A DNA stretch of 64,000 nt from Thalassoglobus polymorphus (GTDB taxonomy: Bacteria; Planctomycetota; Planctomycetia; Planctomycetales; Planctomycetaceae), in assembly GCF_007744255.1 (NCBI RefSeq), contig NZ_CP036267.1:4940001-5004000 (forward strand). The letters run 5' to 3'. Below, piece by piece: positions 45,577 through 53,678 of the stretch (its first letter is position 1; each line of letters starts with the position of its first letter). The notes under the pieces were generated by a model. It saw only the letters and a program-made list of their open reading frames with translations. It did not search any database and was not told the DNA's origin. The translations under genes were made by a program, and so were the position numbers.

Positions 45577-46203
45577 TCAAAACTGTTGCCGACCGCGTAA
45601 TGCGTCCGCCAGCATTTCTTTGTTTGCAAACTCTAGCACACTCCCGGTCGCGATCCCTCGAGCAAGTCTTGTGATTCCTACGGGGTACTCTTCCAACAGG
45701 TTCGTAATAAATAAAGCCGTTCCATCTCCTTCAAGCGTTGGGTTCGTCGCCATGATCAACTCTTTGACTCCATCTTTTTTGACACGCTGAACCAGTTTCC
45801 CAATCGTCAAGTTCTCGGGGCCAATGCCTTCGAGCGGCGCAATGCGTCCGCCCAACACATGATAGGTTCCGTGAAAAGCCGCAGCCGCTTCTAAAGCACT
45901 CACATCTTTTGGCTGTTCAACGACACAAACGACAGTACGGTCCCGGCGAGTGTCGCTGCAAATTGGACACAACTCTTGATCGGTCAGGTTAAAGCAGAGA
46001 TCACAACGTCGAATCGTTTCCTTTACAGCACGAATGGCATCTGCCAATGCATACGCATCAGCCTCTTTACAGCTGAGAATATGGTTCGCCAGCCGCTCTG
46101 CCGACTTTCGACCAATACCTGGTAACGATGCAAACTGGTCGACCAGTCGACCAACTGCTGCCCCAAACGGGTGCTGCTCTGCATCAATTTGACGTGACGC
46201 CAT
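45577..46203 (-). CDS. recR: Recombination mediator RecR
   Basis: A 208-residue protein. A helix-hairpin-helix near 25-45 ([17 protein letters not shown]), a C4 zinc finger ([16 protein letters not shown] near 68-83) and a TOPRIM domain ([15 protein letters not shown] onwards, [32 protein letters not shown]-like) make up the full RecR layout. RecR with RecO loads RecA at gaps. It follows ybaB and dnaX on the same strand, the classic bacterial order dnaX-ybaB-recR. Confidence 0.96.
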   Translation of the reverse strand: MASRQIDAEQHPFGAAVGRLVDQFASLPGIGRKSAERLANHILSCKEADAYALADAIRAVKETIRRCDLCFNLTDQELCPICSDTRRDRTVVCVVEQPKDVSALEAAAAFHGTYHVLGGRIAPLEGIGPENLTIGKLVQRVKKDGVKELIMATNPTLEGDGTALFITNLLEEYPVGITRLARGIATGSVLEFANKEMLADALRGRQQF

Positions 46204-46320
46204 TCGTTTTCTCTATCCTGTTCAACGATTCAAAACTCTGCACTGACAACAACTATCAGCTCAGCACAATTCACACACAGAAGATTCCGGTCAAACCCAG
46301 ATGCTTCGGCGCTTATGAAC

Positions 46321-46683
46321 TCACATTGGTGAGTCACTTGCTCCGAATTTTGAAATGGCATCTTCGAGCCCCGGAATTCCCAGGCCACCTGCGAGTTCGG
46401 TCATTTCGCTCGCTGCCGCCTTTTTTGCTAAATCGAGTGCCTGATTTGTTGCGGCAAGAATCAGATCTTCAAGCATCTCTTTATCGTTGGAAACAAGCAG
46501 CGTTTCTTCGATGGTGATGGAAAGAATTCGATGATCGCCTGATGCATCAACCTTCACCATGCCACCGCCGGAACTCCCTTCGACACGAACCGCAGCAATG
46601 CGGTCTTTGACCTCGGCAGCTTTTGCCTTCAATTCTCCTGCGTTTGCCATAAGACTGGCGAGGTTTGAAAGCCCTTTAAACAT
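46321..46683 (-). CDS. ybaB: YbaB/EbfC-family nucleoid-associated protein
   Basis: A 120-residue protein. MFKGLSNLASLMANAGELKAKAAEVKDRIAAV, then VEGSSGGGMVKVDASGDHRILSITIEETLL, then LEDLILAATNQALDLAKKAA, is the YbaB/EbfC pattern of a helical arm, a Gly-rich beta sheet with V-x-V-x-x-x-G, and a second helix. It forms dimers that bind DNA. It lies six bases behind dnaX and upstream of recR. Confidence 0.94.
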   Translation of the reverse strand: MFKGLSNLASLMANAGELKAKAAEVKDRIAAVRVEGSSGGGMVKVDASGDHRILSITIEETLLVSNDKEMLEDLILAATNQALDLAKKAAASEMTELAGGLGIPGLEDAISKFGASDSPM

Positions 46684-46689
46684 AATGGA

Positions 46690-48456
46690 TCACCCTTCGG
46701 GGTCTTCGTCTTCTGTTGATTTGATGTTTGAGTAAACTGGTCGAACCTCAACAACTTGGCCACCAAAGATGGCGACCGCTTCCTGTACAAAATCGTCTTT
46801 ATCAACGCTCGATGGACTTCTACGCTCGACAACAGGTGCAACTGGAACAGAAGGCTTCGGAACTTTTACCTGAGTGGTTTCATCAACTTCGAATCGACAC
46901 TCAATCGTTTTGCCAGCCAACTGTGTCGCAAGTTCCTCAAGTTGCTTCAGCGGAACAGGTCGCTCGCAGTAACTTTTACTGAAAAGATAGCTCTTAGGGA
47001 ACACGATTTCCAGCAGATTTGGTCCAGAAATTGCTTGTCGAACAGTATTCTTCAGGTGCACACTCAACGTATCCGGAGTCATAGACTTAAGTTGCGTCCA
47101 AAACTCCTCCAAAGTCGACTCTGTGAATTCAATCGTTTGAACCGGTGAAGCTGCGGGATTTTCTGCCGAAATTGCGGGAGAAGGCTCCTTGCTAGGCGTC
47201 ACTTCGTTTTTTTTTACCTGCGCCACTGGGCGTTTCGGAGTCGAAGCTGGTAGCGAAGCAGAAGCCTGTACCGGAGCAGAACCGGGAGTTGCAACCGCAA
47301 TCGCTTGCCCACTTGCGACCGCCTGAGCGAGATTCGAAATCTGGCTGAGATCTTCAAGAAGCGAAATCCGCACGATTGCCAATTCCACCAGCGCACGACC
47401 GTAGTTAACTCGCTGCATCTTTGATTTAGTCTCTGCAAGAATTTGCATCGCTGACGAAATCGTCTGAATGCCCCATTGCTCCGCCTGACGTTTCAGGCTC
47501 TCTCGGCTCGAGTCAGAAACTGCCGAAAGCGGAACAGTTTCAGCCCCCGCAGCTGTGATCAACAGGTCTCGAAAGTATGCCAGCAACTGATCACTAAAAC
47601 TTCCAAGCTGCACTCCTCTGAGAAGTGCTTCATCAATGGATTTTAATGCCGCTGAGGAATTTCGGGCGATCATCAACTCAACGACCTCGATCAGCCGGTC
47701 ATCCGAAGCGGTTCCCAATAGCTGATGAACGTCTCCGCTCGTAATCCGGTCTCCACCGAATGCGAGGAGTTGATCAAACAACGATTGACTATCACGCATC
47801 GACCCCGCAGCCCGCCGAGCCACCAACTCAATCGCCTCGTCGTCAACTTCTCGCTTTTCCGCCGCTGCAATCTGTTTCAGTCGTTCAGCGATACTGCTCT
47901 GCGCAATTGTCCCGAAATCAAATCGTTGACACCGCGAGAGAATTGTATCGGGAACCTTGTTAGGCTCTGTGGTGCAAAAGACGAATTTGACATTCGCTGG
48001 GGGCTCTTCAAGCGTTTTCAGCAACGCATTAAAGGCCTCTTTGGTCAGCATGTGAACTTCGTCGATGATGTACACTTTGTACGGTGACCGCATCGAACGA
48101 ACATTCACATTCGCCCGCAACTGGCGAATATCGTCAATACCGCGGTTCGAGGCTCCATCGATCTCCAGGACATCGACATCTTTCCCTTCTCCGATGCTCG
48201 CACAGATTTCACAATCATTGCACGGGACACCATCTTTGAGGTTCGGGCAGTTCAAAGCCTTAGCAAAAATTCTCGCAGTGGAAGTTTTTCCGACTCCCCG
48301 TGCCCCTGTGAACAGGTACGCATGCGCAACCCGACCACTGCGAATTGCATTTCGAATTGCTTGGCCAACGTGCCCCTGACCGACGACATCTTCAAATGAC
48401 TGCGGGCGGAAGCGACGTGCGAGAACGGTGTATTGAGTGGTCGATTCAGAAACCAT
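46690..48456 (-). CDS. dnaX: DNA polymerase III subunit gamma/tau
   Basis: A 588-residue clamp-loader ATPase. Residues 1-370 are the AAA+ module: YTVLARRFRPQSFEDVVGQ, Walker A TGARGVGKTSTARI, zinc-binding cysteines CPNLKDGVPCNDCEIC, Walker B YIIDEVHML, sensor 1 VFCTTEPNKVP and SRCQRFDF. The linker (370-450) is rich in Ala, Pro and Lys. The C-terminal part (EEFWTQLKSM onwards) corresponds to the tau extension that contacts the polymerase. It is the first gene of the dnaX-ybaB-recR run. Confidence 0.96.
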   Translation of the reverse strand: MVSESTTQYTVLARRFRPQSFEDVVGQGHVGQAIRNAIRSGRVAHAYLFTGARGVGKTSTARIFAKALNCPNLKDGVPCNDCEICASIGEGKDVDVLEIDGASNRGIDDIRQLRANVNVRSMRSPYKVYIIDEVHMLTKEAFNALLKTLEEPPANVKFVFCTTEPNKVPDTILSRCQRFDFGTIAQSSIAERLKQIAAAEKREVDDEAIELVARRAAGSMRDSQSLFDQLLAFGGDRITSGDVHQLLGTASDDRLIEVVELMIARNSSAALKSIDEALLRGVQLGSFSDQLLAYFRDLLITAAGAETVPLSAVSDSSRESLKRQAEQWGIQTISSAMQILAETKSKMQRVNYGRALVELAIVRISLLEDLSQISNLAQAVASGQAIAVATPGSAPVQASASLPASTPKRPVAQVKKNEVTPSKEPSPAISAENPAASPVQTIEFTESTLEEFWTQLKSMTPDTLSVHLKNTVRQAISGPNLLEIVFPKSYLFSKSYCERPVPLKQLEELATQLAGKTIECRFEVDETTQVKVPKPSVPVAPVVERRSPSSVDKDDFVQEAVAIFGGQVVEVRPVYSNIKSTEDEDPEG

Positions 48457-48482
48457 AGGAGTCTCTCGTTTTCAGAATCTGC

Positions 48483-48516
48483 GTTTAGCAACGCACTCGA
48501 AAGTGCGTTGCTAAAC
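48483..48516. repeat. Perfect 15-bp hairpin between ridA and dnaX
   Basis: GTTTAGCAACGCACT and its exact complement flank the loop CGAA. It lies downstream of ridA and just upstream of dnaX on the minus strand. No T-tract follows on that strand, so it may be a weak or factor-assisted terminator, an mRNA-processing site, or a regulatory hairpin in the dnaX leader. Confidence 0.75.
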
Positions 48517-48544
48517 CTGTATCGCGCGGTTTTTTCACAAAAAA

Positions 48545-49006
48545 CTAATCGCGAATTTCAAAAATCACTTCGATTTCAACGGCAATCTGGCCCGGCAACG
48601 ATCCCATCCCGACTGCACTTCGAGCACCGACACCATCTTCGCCAAAGACTTCACGGAACAGTTCACTGCAACCGTTAATGACTGCGGGATGAGTCTCGAA
48701 ATCGGGAGTCGCGTTGACCATGCCCAGCATTTTGATTGTCCGCACGACTCGATCAAGACTTCCGAGATAGTTTTTCAAAGTTGCGAGAATGGCAACTCCT
48801 GTCACGCGGGCAGCATGATTGGCTTCCTCTTCCGTCATTGTGTCGCCAACTTTCCCCTTGATCAGAGTTTTATCCGGAAGCAAAGGACCATGCCCGGAGA
48901 CATACACGATGTTCCCCACTTGAACGACAGGCTTATAAATGCCACCCGGCTTAGGAATAGGTGGGAATTCAAGTTTGAGTTCTTCGATACGTGCTTCAGC
49001 AGACAT
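48545..49006 (-). CDS. RidA (YjgF/YER057c/UK114) family protein
   Basis: A 153-residue protein; the start at 49006 (MSAEARIEELKLEFPPIPKPGG) has AAAGGAAG upstream, and the longer open frame is not supported. The family motifs are VQVGNIVYVSGHGPLL near 27, ARVTGVAILATLKNYLGSLDRVV near 70, and RSAVGMGSLPGQIAVEIEVIFEI at the end, containing the Arg that binds the imine/carboxylate in RidA. Family members hydrolyse reactive enamine/imine intermediates such as 2-aminoacrylate; the subgroup with the long N-terminus has less certain function. Cytoplasmic. Confidence 0.9.
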   Translation of the reverse strand: MSAEARIEELKLEFPPIPKPGGIYKPVVQVGNIVYVSGHGPLLPDKTLIKGKVGDTMTEEEANHAARVTGVAILATLKNYLGSLDRVVRTIKMLGMVNATPDFETHPAVINGCSELFREVFGEDGVGARSAVGMGSLPGQIAVEIEVIFEIRD

Positions 49007-49331
49007 GTTCTTCCTTTCAAATGTGATTGTCACTCTGGTTGTTGCTCTGATTGTCACCGACAAAAGCAGAAATTGTTCTCCACGGTTCTCGGATCCGCTT
49101 GCCTGGTTAACTCTCGGCAAAGAGAGGATGGATGAACAGACAATTTCCAACGAGGAGACTATAATCATCCGGCTGAAATGTTAGCAGTCGTCGCTTTGGA
49201 ATGCTTGTAACTACAGAATTTCAGAAAAAGACCCAAACATCAATCTTTCAGAATGTGAATCTATCCAGAGACGAACTAACTTGATACGGGATGAATCGAA
49301 ATAACATGACTGTCTTCTTCAGGCGAGTGTT
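49007..49331. other. Divergent intergenic region, nothing recognised
   Basis: The region is 325 bases between ridA (-) and the ATP-grasp gene (+). It must hold both promoters, but I see no clear operator, hairpin or RNA gene. Confidence 0.5.
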
Positions 49332-50492
49332 TTGAGTAATTCTGGACCCAATTTGTTAATCATCGGTGCGAGTACACGAAGCGCGGGATTTTCAGCTCTT
49401 CGTGCAGGCTTCAAACCAATCTGCCTTGATATGTTCGCTGACGCCGACCTACAGGCAAACGCCGTCGTTCGGCAGGTGGAAAACTACCCATCCGGGCTCA
49501 TCGATGCATTGCAAGCACTTCCTCGGCTTCCCCTGCTTTACGTCGGGGGACTTGAAAATCATCCGGAGATTTTGAACGTCGCAGCAGAGTTCCATGATCT
49601 CATGGGAAATGGTGCGAAGCAGGTCGAGGCTGCCCGGTCTGCGGACTTACTCGCTGAGGCGATGCGGATCTCACAAGTCGAGACACCTGAGTGGAAAAGC
49701 TCATCTGAGCCTCCTGAAACAGACGGAACCTGGCTTCTCCGCCCAATTTTCGGCTGCGGAGGACGAGGCATCACTCGCTGGACTGAAGAAGCGAAGACCT
49801 CCCCGACCCTGAACGAGCCACACATCTTCCAGAAACACGTCAGCGGCACTGTCTATTCTGGAGTCTACATCGCCCAGGAAGTTGGCGACGTCCGCTTTGT
49901 GGGCCTCACACAACAACTGACCGGCTGCAAAGAAAGCAATGCAGCGGAATTTCAGTGGTCAGGAAATTTCGGACCAGTGGCACTCCCCATTGAGATCGAA
50001 CACAAAATGCGCCGGGCTGGCAACGTTTTAAAATGGAAAGCGAGCTTAAGAGGCCTCTTTGGCATCGACTTCATCGTGACCGAAGAAAACCGAATCTTCG
50101 TCACCGAAGTCAACCCGCGATACCCCGCTTCACTGGAACTGCTCGAGTTCGCCACAGGACAGCCTCTGCTTCCAAGCCACCTTGAATGTTTTGCTGAATT
50201 GGATGTCGAGAACAGCTGGACGCCAGACACCGATGGCCCGCTCTTTGGGAAAGCGATTCTCTATTCGCCTCAAAACTTCCAACTGACATCTGACCTGACA
50301 CCAGAAATCAAAGCTTTCAGCAAATTCCCGAACCTCGCAGATGTTCCCCAGGCGGGGACTTCGTTCAAAACAGGCGAGCCAATCTGCACGACATTTGCCA
50401 CAGGCCAGTCAGTTCAAGATTGCCGTGAAAAACTGACTCGACAACTGCAGGAACTACAGAGTCGAATCATTCCGGCTTCCAAGGTCGATTAA
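49332..50492 (+). CDS. ATP-grasp protein, COG2232 / OrfY-like (H4MPT-linked C1 metabolism)
   Basis: A 386-residue protein starting at TTG, with AGGCGAG five bases upstream. The N-terminus LLIIGASTRSAGFSALRAGF and CLDMFADADLQANAVV, then LLYVGGLENHPEI, matches what I recall of COG2232 predicted ATP-dependent carboligases, including OrfY of the tetrahydromethanopterin C1 gene set in methylotrophs and planctomycetes. ATP-grasp features: WLLRPIFGCGGRGI near 135, FQKHVSGTVYSGVYIAQ near 165 and VTEVNPRYPASLELLE near 258 with metal-binding Glu and Asn. It probably forms an amide or peptide-like bond in cofactor or modifying-group synthesis. No other H4MPT genes are next to it. Confidence 0.8.
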   Translation: MSNSGPNLLIIGASTRSAGFSALRAGFKPICLDMFADADLQANAVVRQVENYPSGLIDALQALPRLPLLYVGGLENHPEILNVAAEFHDLMGNGAKQVEAARSADLLAEAMRISQVETPEWKSSSEPPETDGTWLLRPIFGCGGRGITRWTEEAKTSPTLNEPHIFQKHVSGTVYSGVYIAQEVGDVRFVGLTQQLTGCKESNAAEFQWSGNFGPVALPIEIEHKMRRAGNVLKWKASLRGLFGIDFIVTEENRIFVTEVNPRYPASLELLEFATGQPLLPSHLECFAELDVENSWTPDTDGPLFGKAILYSPQNFQLTSDLTPEIKAFSKFPNLADVPQAGTSFKTGEPICTTFATGQSVQDCREKLTRQLQELQSRIIPASKVD

Positions 50493-50636
50493 CGGTTGAA
50501 TTCGTCGCAATGCACTTGCAAATCTCTTTCGAAAACAAGAGGTTATGCAAAGAAGGCCGCTCACCAAACCTCTTCGGTGAAAACTCCCCCTAATACGATC
50601 ATTCAAACAAACGTATAGTATCTCGAAAGTAATCTC

Positions 50637-51908
50637 ATGAGTGACAAACAACTCCGCGGTGGCATGGTTGGTATCGGGATGATCTTCGATGAAACCTATC
50701 GCCCATTTTTCGAATCGGCGCACCAGGACGGAATGTTCGACCGTCGGTTCGGAGATGTAGACGTCCAACTCGCTGCAGTCGGTTCACGAACCGGGAAACG
50801 AGCAGAAGCATATCGATCGGTCGCCCCCGAAGGAATGAAAAACTTCTTCAGCGCAACTGGTGAGAACGCTGTTCAAGAGATGGTCGCCCAACAGGACCTT
50901 GACTTCGTCTGCGTCGCAACTCCTGATGACCGACACTTCGAAGTCGCGAGAGAAGTTCTCAAAGCGGGCAAACACCTGCTCGTCGAAAAACCATCCGTCC
51001 TCGATCTCCATCAAGTCGACGAACTGACAAAGTTAGCTGAAGAAAACAATGTGCTGGCAAAAGTGGTCTACCATAAACTGCTCGACCCAGACCACAAAAA
51101 AATGCGAACGCTCGTCCACGACGGCGTCCTGCAACACGTGAATACCGGGTACTGTACCCTGTTAGAACCAAAGCTCATTTCCGGCAGCCAATTTTCAGAA
51201 TGGATCACCGGTCGTAATCCGGGAACCTATGTCGCAGTCCATTACATCAAACTCATTGACTTCTCTTTTGGTGGAAAACTCAAAACAATCACCGCGACTG
51301 GACAACGCGGATTGGTCGGCGATAAAGATGGCACAACCTGGGATAGCGTACAACAACGTCTGATCTACGAATACGACGATGGTCGCGAAGCAGCTTTTGA
51401 CATTCACACCTCTTGGGTCACTCCGGACAACTTCCCTGGGTACGTTGAACAGGAAGTTCAGTTCCGATTCGACAACGGAGTCTGGAACGGTCATTCACGC
51501 AAACGAGGAGTTGAGCTGACCGTCGAAGGAAAAACTCCGATCGAAATGAAGCAGTCGATCAACAACCACTACAACGGAACTTTCGTCGAGCCCTGGGGAA
51601 CACGTTCTCAGCGAGGTTACGGCATCGAAGTGATCGAATGCTTCGCCCGTGAACTGGCCTACCTGAAATTTGGTGGAGATGCGAACGAAGAAACCAACCG
51701 ACTTCAGGAACTCCGCAACCTGAACTACAACGACCTCTCAGCAGACCGACAAGTTGTTGCCGCAGTTCACGCACTGGAAGTCATTCTCGAAAGAGCAGCC
51801 CAAGGAGAACCGGACGGTGTTGTTCGCGTCAATGATGACAACGGCGGACTGGTTCTATACCTCCCCGGAAAAGCAGACCCAGAAGTCCTGTATGCTCCTG
51901 AAGTCTAG
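50637..51908 (+). CDS. Gfo/Idh/MocA-family NAD(P)-dependent oxidoreductase
   Basis: A 423-residue protein. The N-terminal Rossmann domain (GGMVGIGMIFDETYRPFF, LAAVGSRTGKRAEAY, LDFVCVATPDDRHFEVA) and the EKPS motif in GKHLLVEKPSVL, with the catalytic Lys, define the family. The C-terminal alpha/beta domain runs from about 140 onwards. Members oxidise or reduce sugars, inositols and sugar derivatives. The substrate is not evident and no sugar-transport genes adjoin. Its TAG stop codon lies inside the first arm of repeat copy 2, so the last codons are directly joined to that element. Confidence 0.9.
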   Translation: MSDKQLRGGMVGIGMIFDETYRPFFESAHQDGMFDRRFGDVDVQLAAVGSRTGKRAEAYRSVAPEGMKNFFSATGENAVQEMVAQQDLDFVCVATPDDRHFEVAREVLKAGKHLLVEKPSVLDLHQVDELTKLAEENNVLAKVVYHKLLDPDHKKMRTLVHDGVLQHVNTGYCTLLEPKLISGSQFSEWITGRNPGTYVAVHYIKLIDFSFGGKLKTITATGQRGLVGDKDGTTWDSVQQRLIYEYDDGREAAFDIHTSWVTPDNFPGYVEQEVQFRFDNGVWNGHSRKRGVELTVEGKTPIEMKQSINNHYNGTFVEPWGTRSQRGYGIEVIECFARELAYLKFGGDANEETNRLQELRNLNYNDLSADRQVVAAVHALEVILERAAQGEPDGVVRVNDDNGGLVLYLPGKADPEVLYAPEV

Positions 51909-52009
51909 AGCATTTTTCGAATTGGTTTGCAGGATCTGCCTCGTGGCGAACAGCACTTTTACTAGAGAAATGCGTTCTTCACGGGCACACGGTAGAGCAA
52001 ACTGCTCTA
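51906..52009 (+). repeat. 104-bp dispersed repeat, copy 2
   Basis: It starts TAGAGCA (the TAG is the stop codon of the preceding oxidoreductase gene) and ends TAGAGCA-AAC-TGCTCTA. Against copy 1 (8074-8177) it has no indel and about 11 substitutions. The core CTGCCTCGTGGCGAACAGCA and the downstream TTTACTAGAGAAATGCGTTC are shared. Confidence 0.9.
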
Positions 52010-52072
52010 ACAACCCATTCGTAACAACAAGCGTCATGCGTTCGAGCAAGTCAGACACTGCATGTGAATCCG

Positions 52073-53527
52073 TCATTCTTCAGGCGAGTCACCCTTTCCC
52101 CGAACGACAATTGCGAACGGCTTGAGTTCGATTTCAAGGCCTTGCGACGAAGCCAGTTCCTCAAAGAGCCCCTTCAGAGTGGTCTCTTCGGCTACGAGTG
52201 TTGATTCTCGATCCATTGTCGCCTCATCCAAAGCTGAAAGATCCATCGGCACCCCGGAAATTTCCTGCAACTCACTCAGAATCACCCGCAATGGTTTCGG
52301 CTGCTCGAGCCTGTATGAGCGAATTTTTTGAGACAGCGACTCTTCAATATCGAACGGCGGAGGGTCTTCAGCCAACATCGGTTCAATCGGAAGGTCCGCT
52401 TCCGGGTCCTTCTTTTCAACCGGACCTTGAGCAACCGCAACCTCACTCTTCATTGTGAGTGGATCACCCTCCATTTCCAGTGAGAGTGTGAGTCCATCTG
52501 CCATCGCTGCCATTCGACGAACGATGATAGGCGAAGTCTTCTGCGAAAGCGTCCGCACACTGCCGTCTGCCATCAGAACCTGCATCGAATCTGGCTGACC
52601 AGTCCCCATGCCATCAGGACCATTGATGTACGGTTCCGCAGTAAAACCTCGGAGTGTCGCAGGACCGGGCCTTGCCCAGGAACCGTAGTCCGCCTGCACC
52701 CCAACCAGCATCATCGTATTTGCTGTCCCATCAAGAACATCGGCGATCGTCGTCTCACGATACGGACTGAAGATACCCGCTCGAGGATGCCGCAAAGGGA
52801 GCTTCTCCGATTCAACTCCCACGCCAGTCACACCCGCAAAGTGAGTCGTTGGATATCGATCATCCCCAGCCAGCTGATTGATTTCAGGGTTTTGAAACTG
52901 TTCCAGTCGCCTGCGCACAAACGCATCATTGACGGGATCATCCCAAGCACGGCGCTGCGCCATTAAAGATCCATCCCGTTCGGCGGTCCGCATCACCTCA
53001 GCCACCCAGCTGAAACGAGCAGGTTCGCCATCAACTTCAAGCATTTTCCCATTCGGATAAACACCATTTTGCTGACGATACTCTTGAACGAGCCCGTGAA
53101 TTACCTTGAGACGCTGGGCAATAGAGAGTTCTCCTTCAACGGGAGGAACATCTTCGTCCGGCGCTGGCGAACCCTCCCCGCTTGCGTCTGGAGAATCCTC
53201 AACAAGCTCGTTTTTCTCGGTGACTCCATCCGGTGAATCAGACTCAGAAAGTACCGGGGCCGAATTATTACTCATTGCAAAGTAAATCAAAACTGCCGCA
53301 ACGAGAGTCCCTAAAACTCCGAACAGAAGTCGGAAGCTCGCAGGTGACTGAACAGATGCCGGAACCGGAAGTGCCTCAGTTTCCAGAGAAACATTCAGCA
53401 GTTGCCCCTGCTCTATGTGAAGGTGCAACTTCGCTGCACAGCTTGGACACGGAATCGTTCGATCCCGAGGACCAAGATCCTTCATTCGCAACGGAGAAGA
53501 ACATTGAGGGCAATGAAAAGAGATCAC
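52073..53527 (-). CDS. Zinc-ribbon, single-TM protein with DUF1559-like domain
   Basis: A 484-residue protein starting at GTG. The N-terminus MISFHCPQCSSPLRMKD ... CPSC is a zinc ribbon. A TM segment lies near 66-86 (LLFGVLGTLVAAVLIYFAMS), followed by an acidic linker. The central part (145-330) resembles the soluble region of DUF1559 proteins: AQRRAWDDPVNDAF, FAGVTGVGVESEKLPLRHPRAGIFSPYR, TTIADVLDGTANTMMLVG and MQVLMADGSVRTLS, but no prepilin helix is present. The C-terminal 90 residues (PLRVILSELQEISGVPMDLS ... EIELKPFAIVV) resemble the short secretin/TonB N-terminal (STN-like) fold. Function unknown; the C-terminus is probably outside the cytoplasmic membrane. Confidence 0.75.
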   Translation of the reverse strand: MISFHCPQCSSPLRMKDLGPRDRTIPCPSCAAKLHLHIEQGQLLNVSLETEALPVPASVQSPASFRLLFGVLGTLVAAVLIYFAMSNNSAPVLSESDSPDGVTEKNELVEDSPDASGEGSPAPDEDVPPVEGELSIAQRLKVIHGLVQEYRQQNGVYPNGKMLEVDGEPARFSWVAEVMRTAERDGSLMAQRRAWDDPVNDAFVRRRLEQFQNPEINQLAGDDRYPTTHFAGVTGVGVESEKLPLRHPRAGIFSPYRETTIADVLDGTANTMMLVGVQADYGSWARPGPATLRGFTAEPYINGPDGMGTGQPDSMQVLMADGSVRTLSQKTSPIIVRRMAAMADGLTLSLEMEGDPLTMKSEVAVAQGPVEKKDPEADLPIEPMLAEDPPPFDIEESLSQKIRSYRLEQPKPLRVILSELQEISGVPMDLSALDEATMDRESTLVAEETTLKGLFEELASSQGLEIELKPFAIVVRGKGDSPEE

Positions 53528-53540
53528 AAAAGCTGCCTTC

Positions 53541-53678
53541 TAGAGCAAATCCAATATTGGTCTTTACGTTCTGCTTCAGCCGTGTTGAAAATACTGTATG
53601 CGTTCTACCTCGTGGTCGAAAGTTTTCTCTGAGTGAAAGATTTTATTCGCGAGCACGACAAACGTTGAGAATGCTCTA
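53541..53678 (+). repeat. Diverged, longer relative of the 104-bp repeat
   Basis: It begins TAGAGCA and ends TGCTCTA, and fills the gap between the zinc-ribbon gene start and the metF stop. The middle has ACCTCGTGGTCGAAAG...TTTTCTCTGAGTGAAA, resembling the core CTCGTGGCGAACAG...TTTTACTAGAGAAA. It is 138 bases long, and the inner TAGAGCA arm seems lost. The metF stop codon (TAG on the minus strand) lies in its last arm. Confidence 0.45.
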
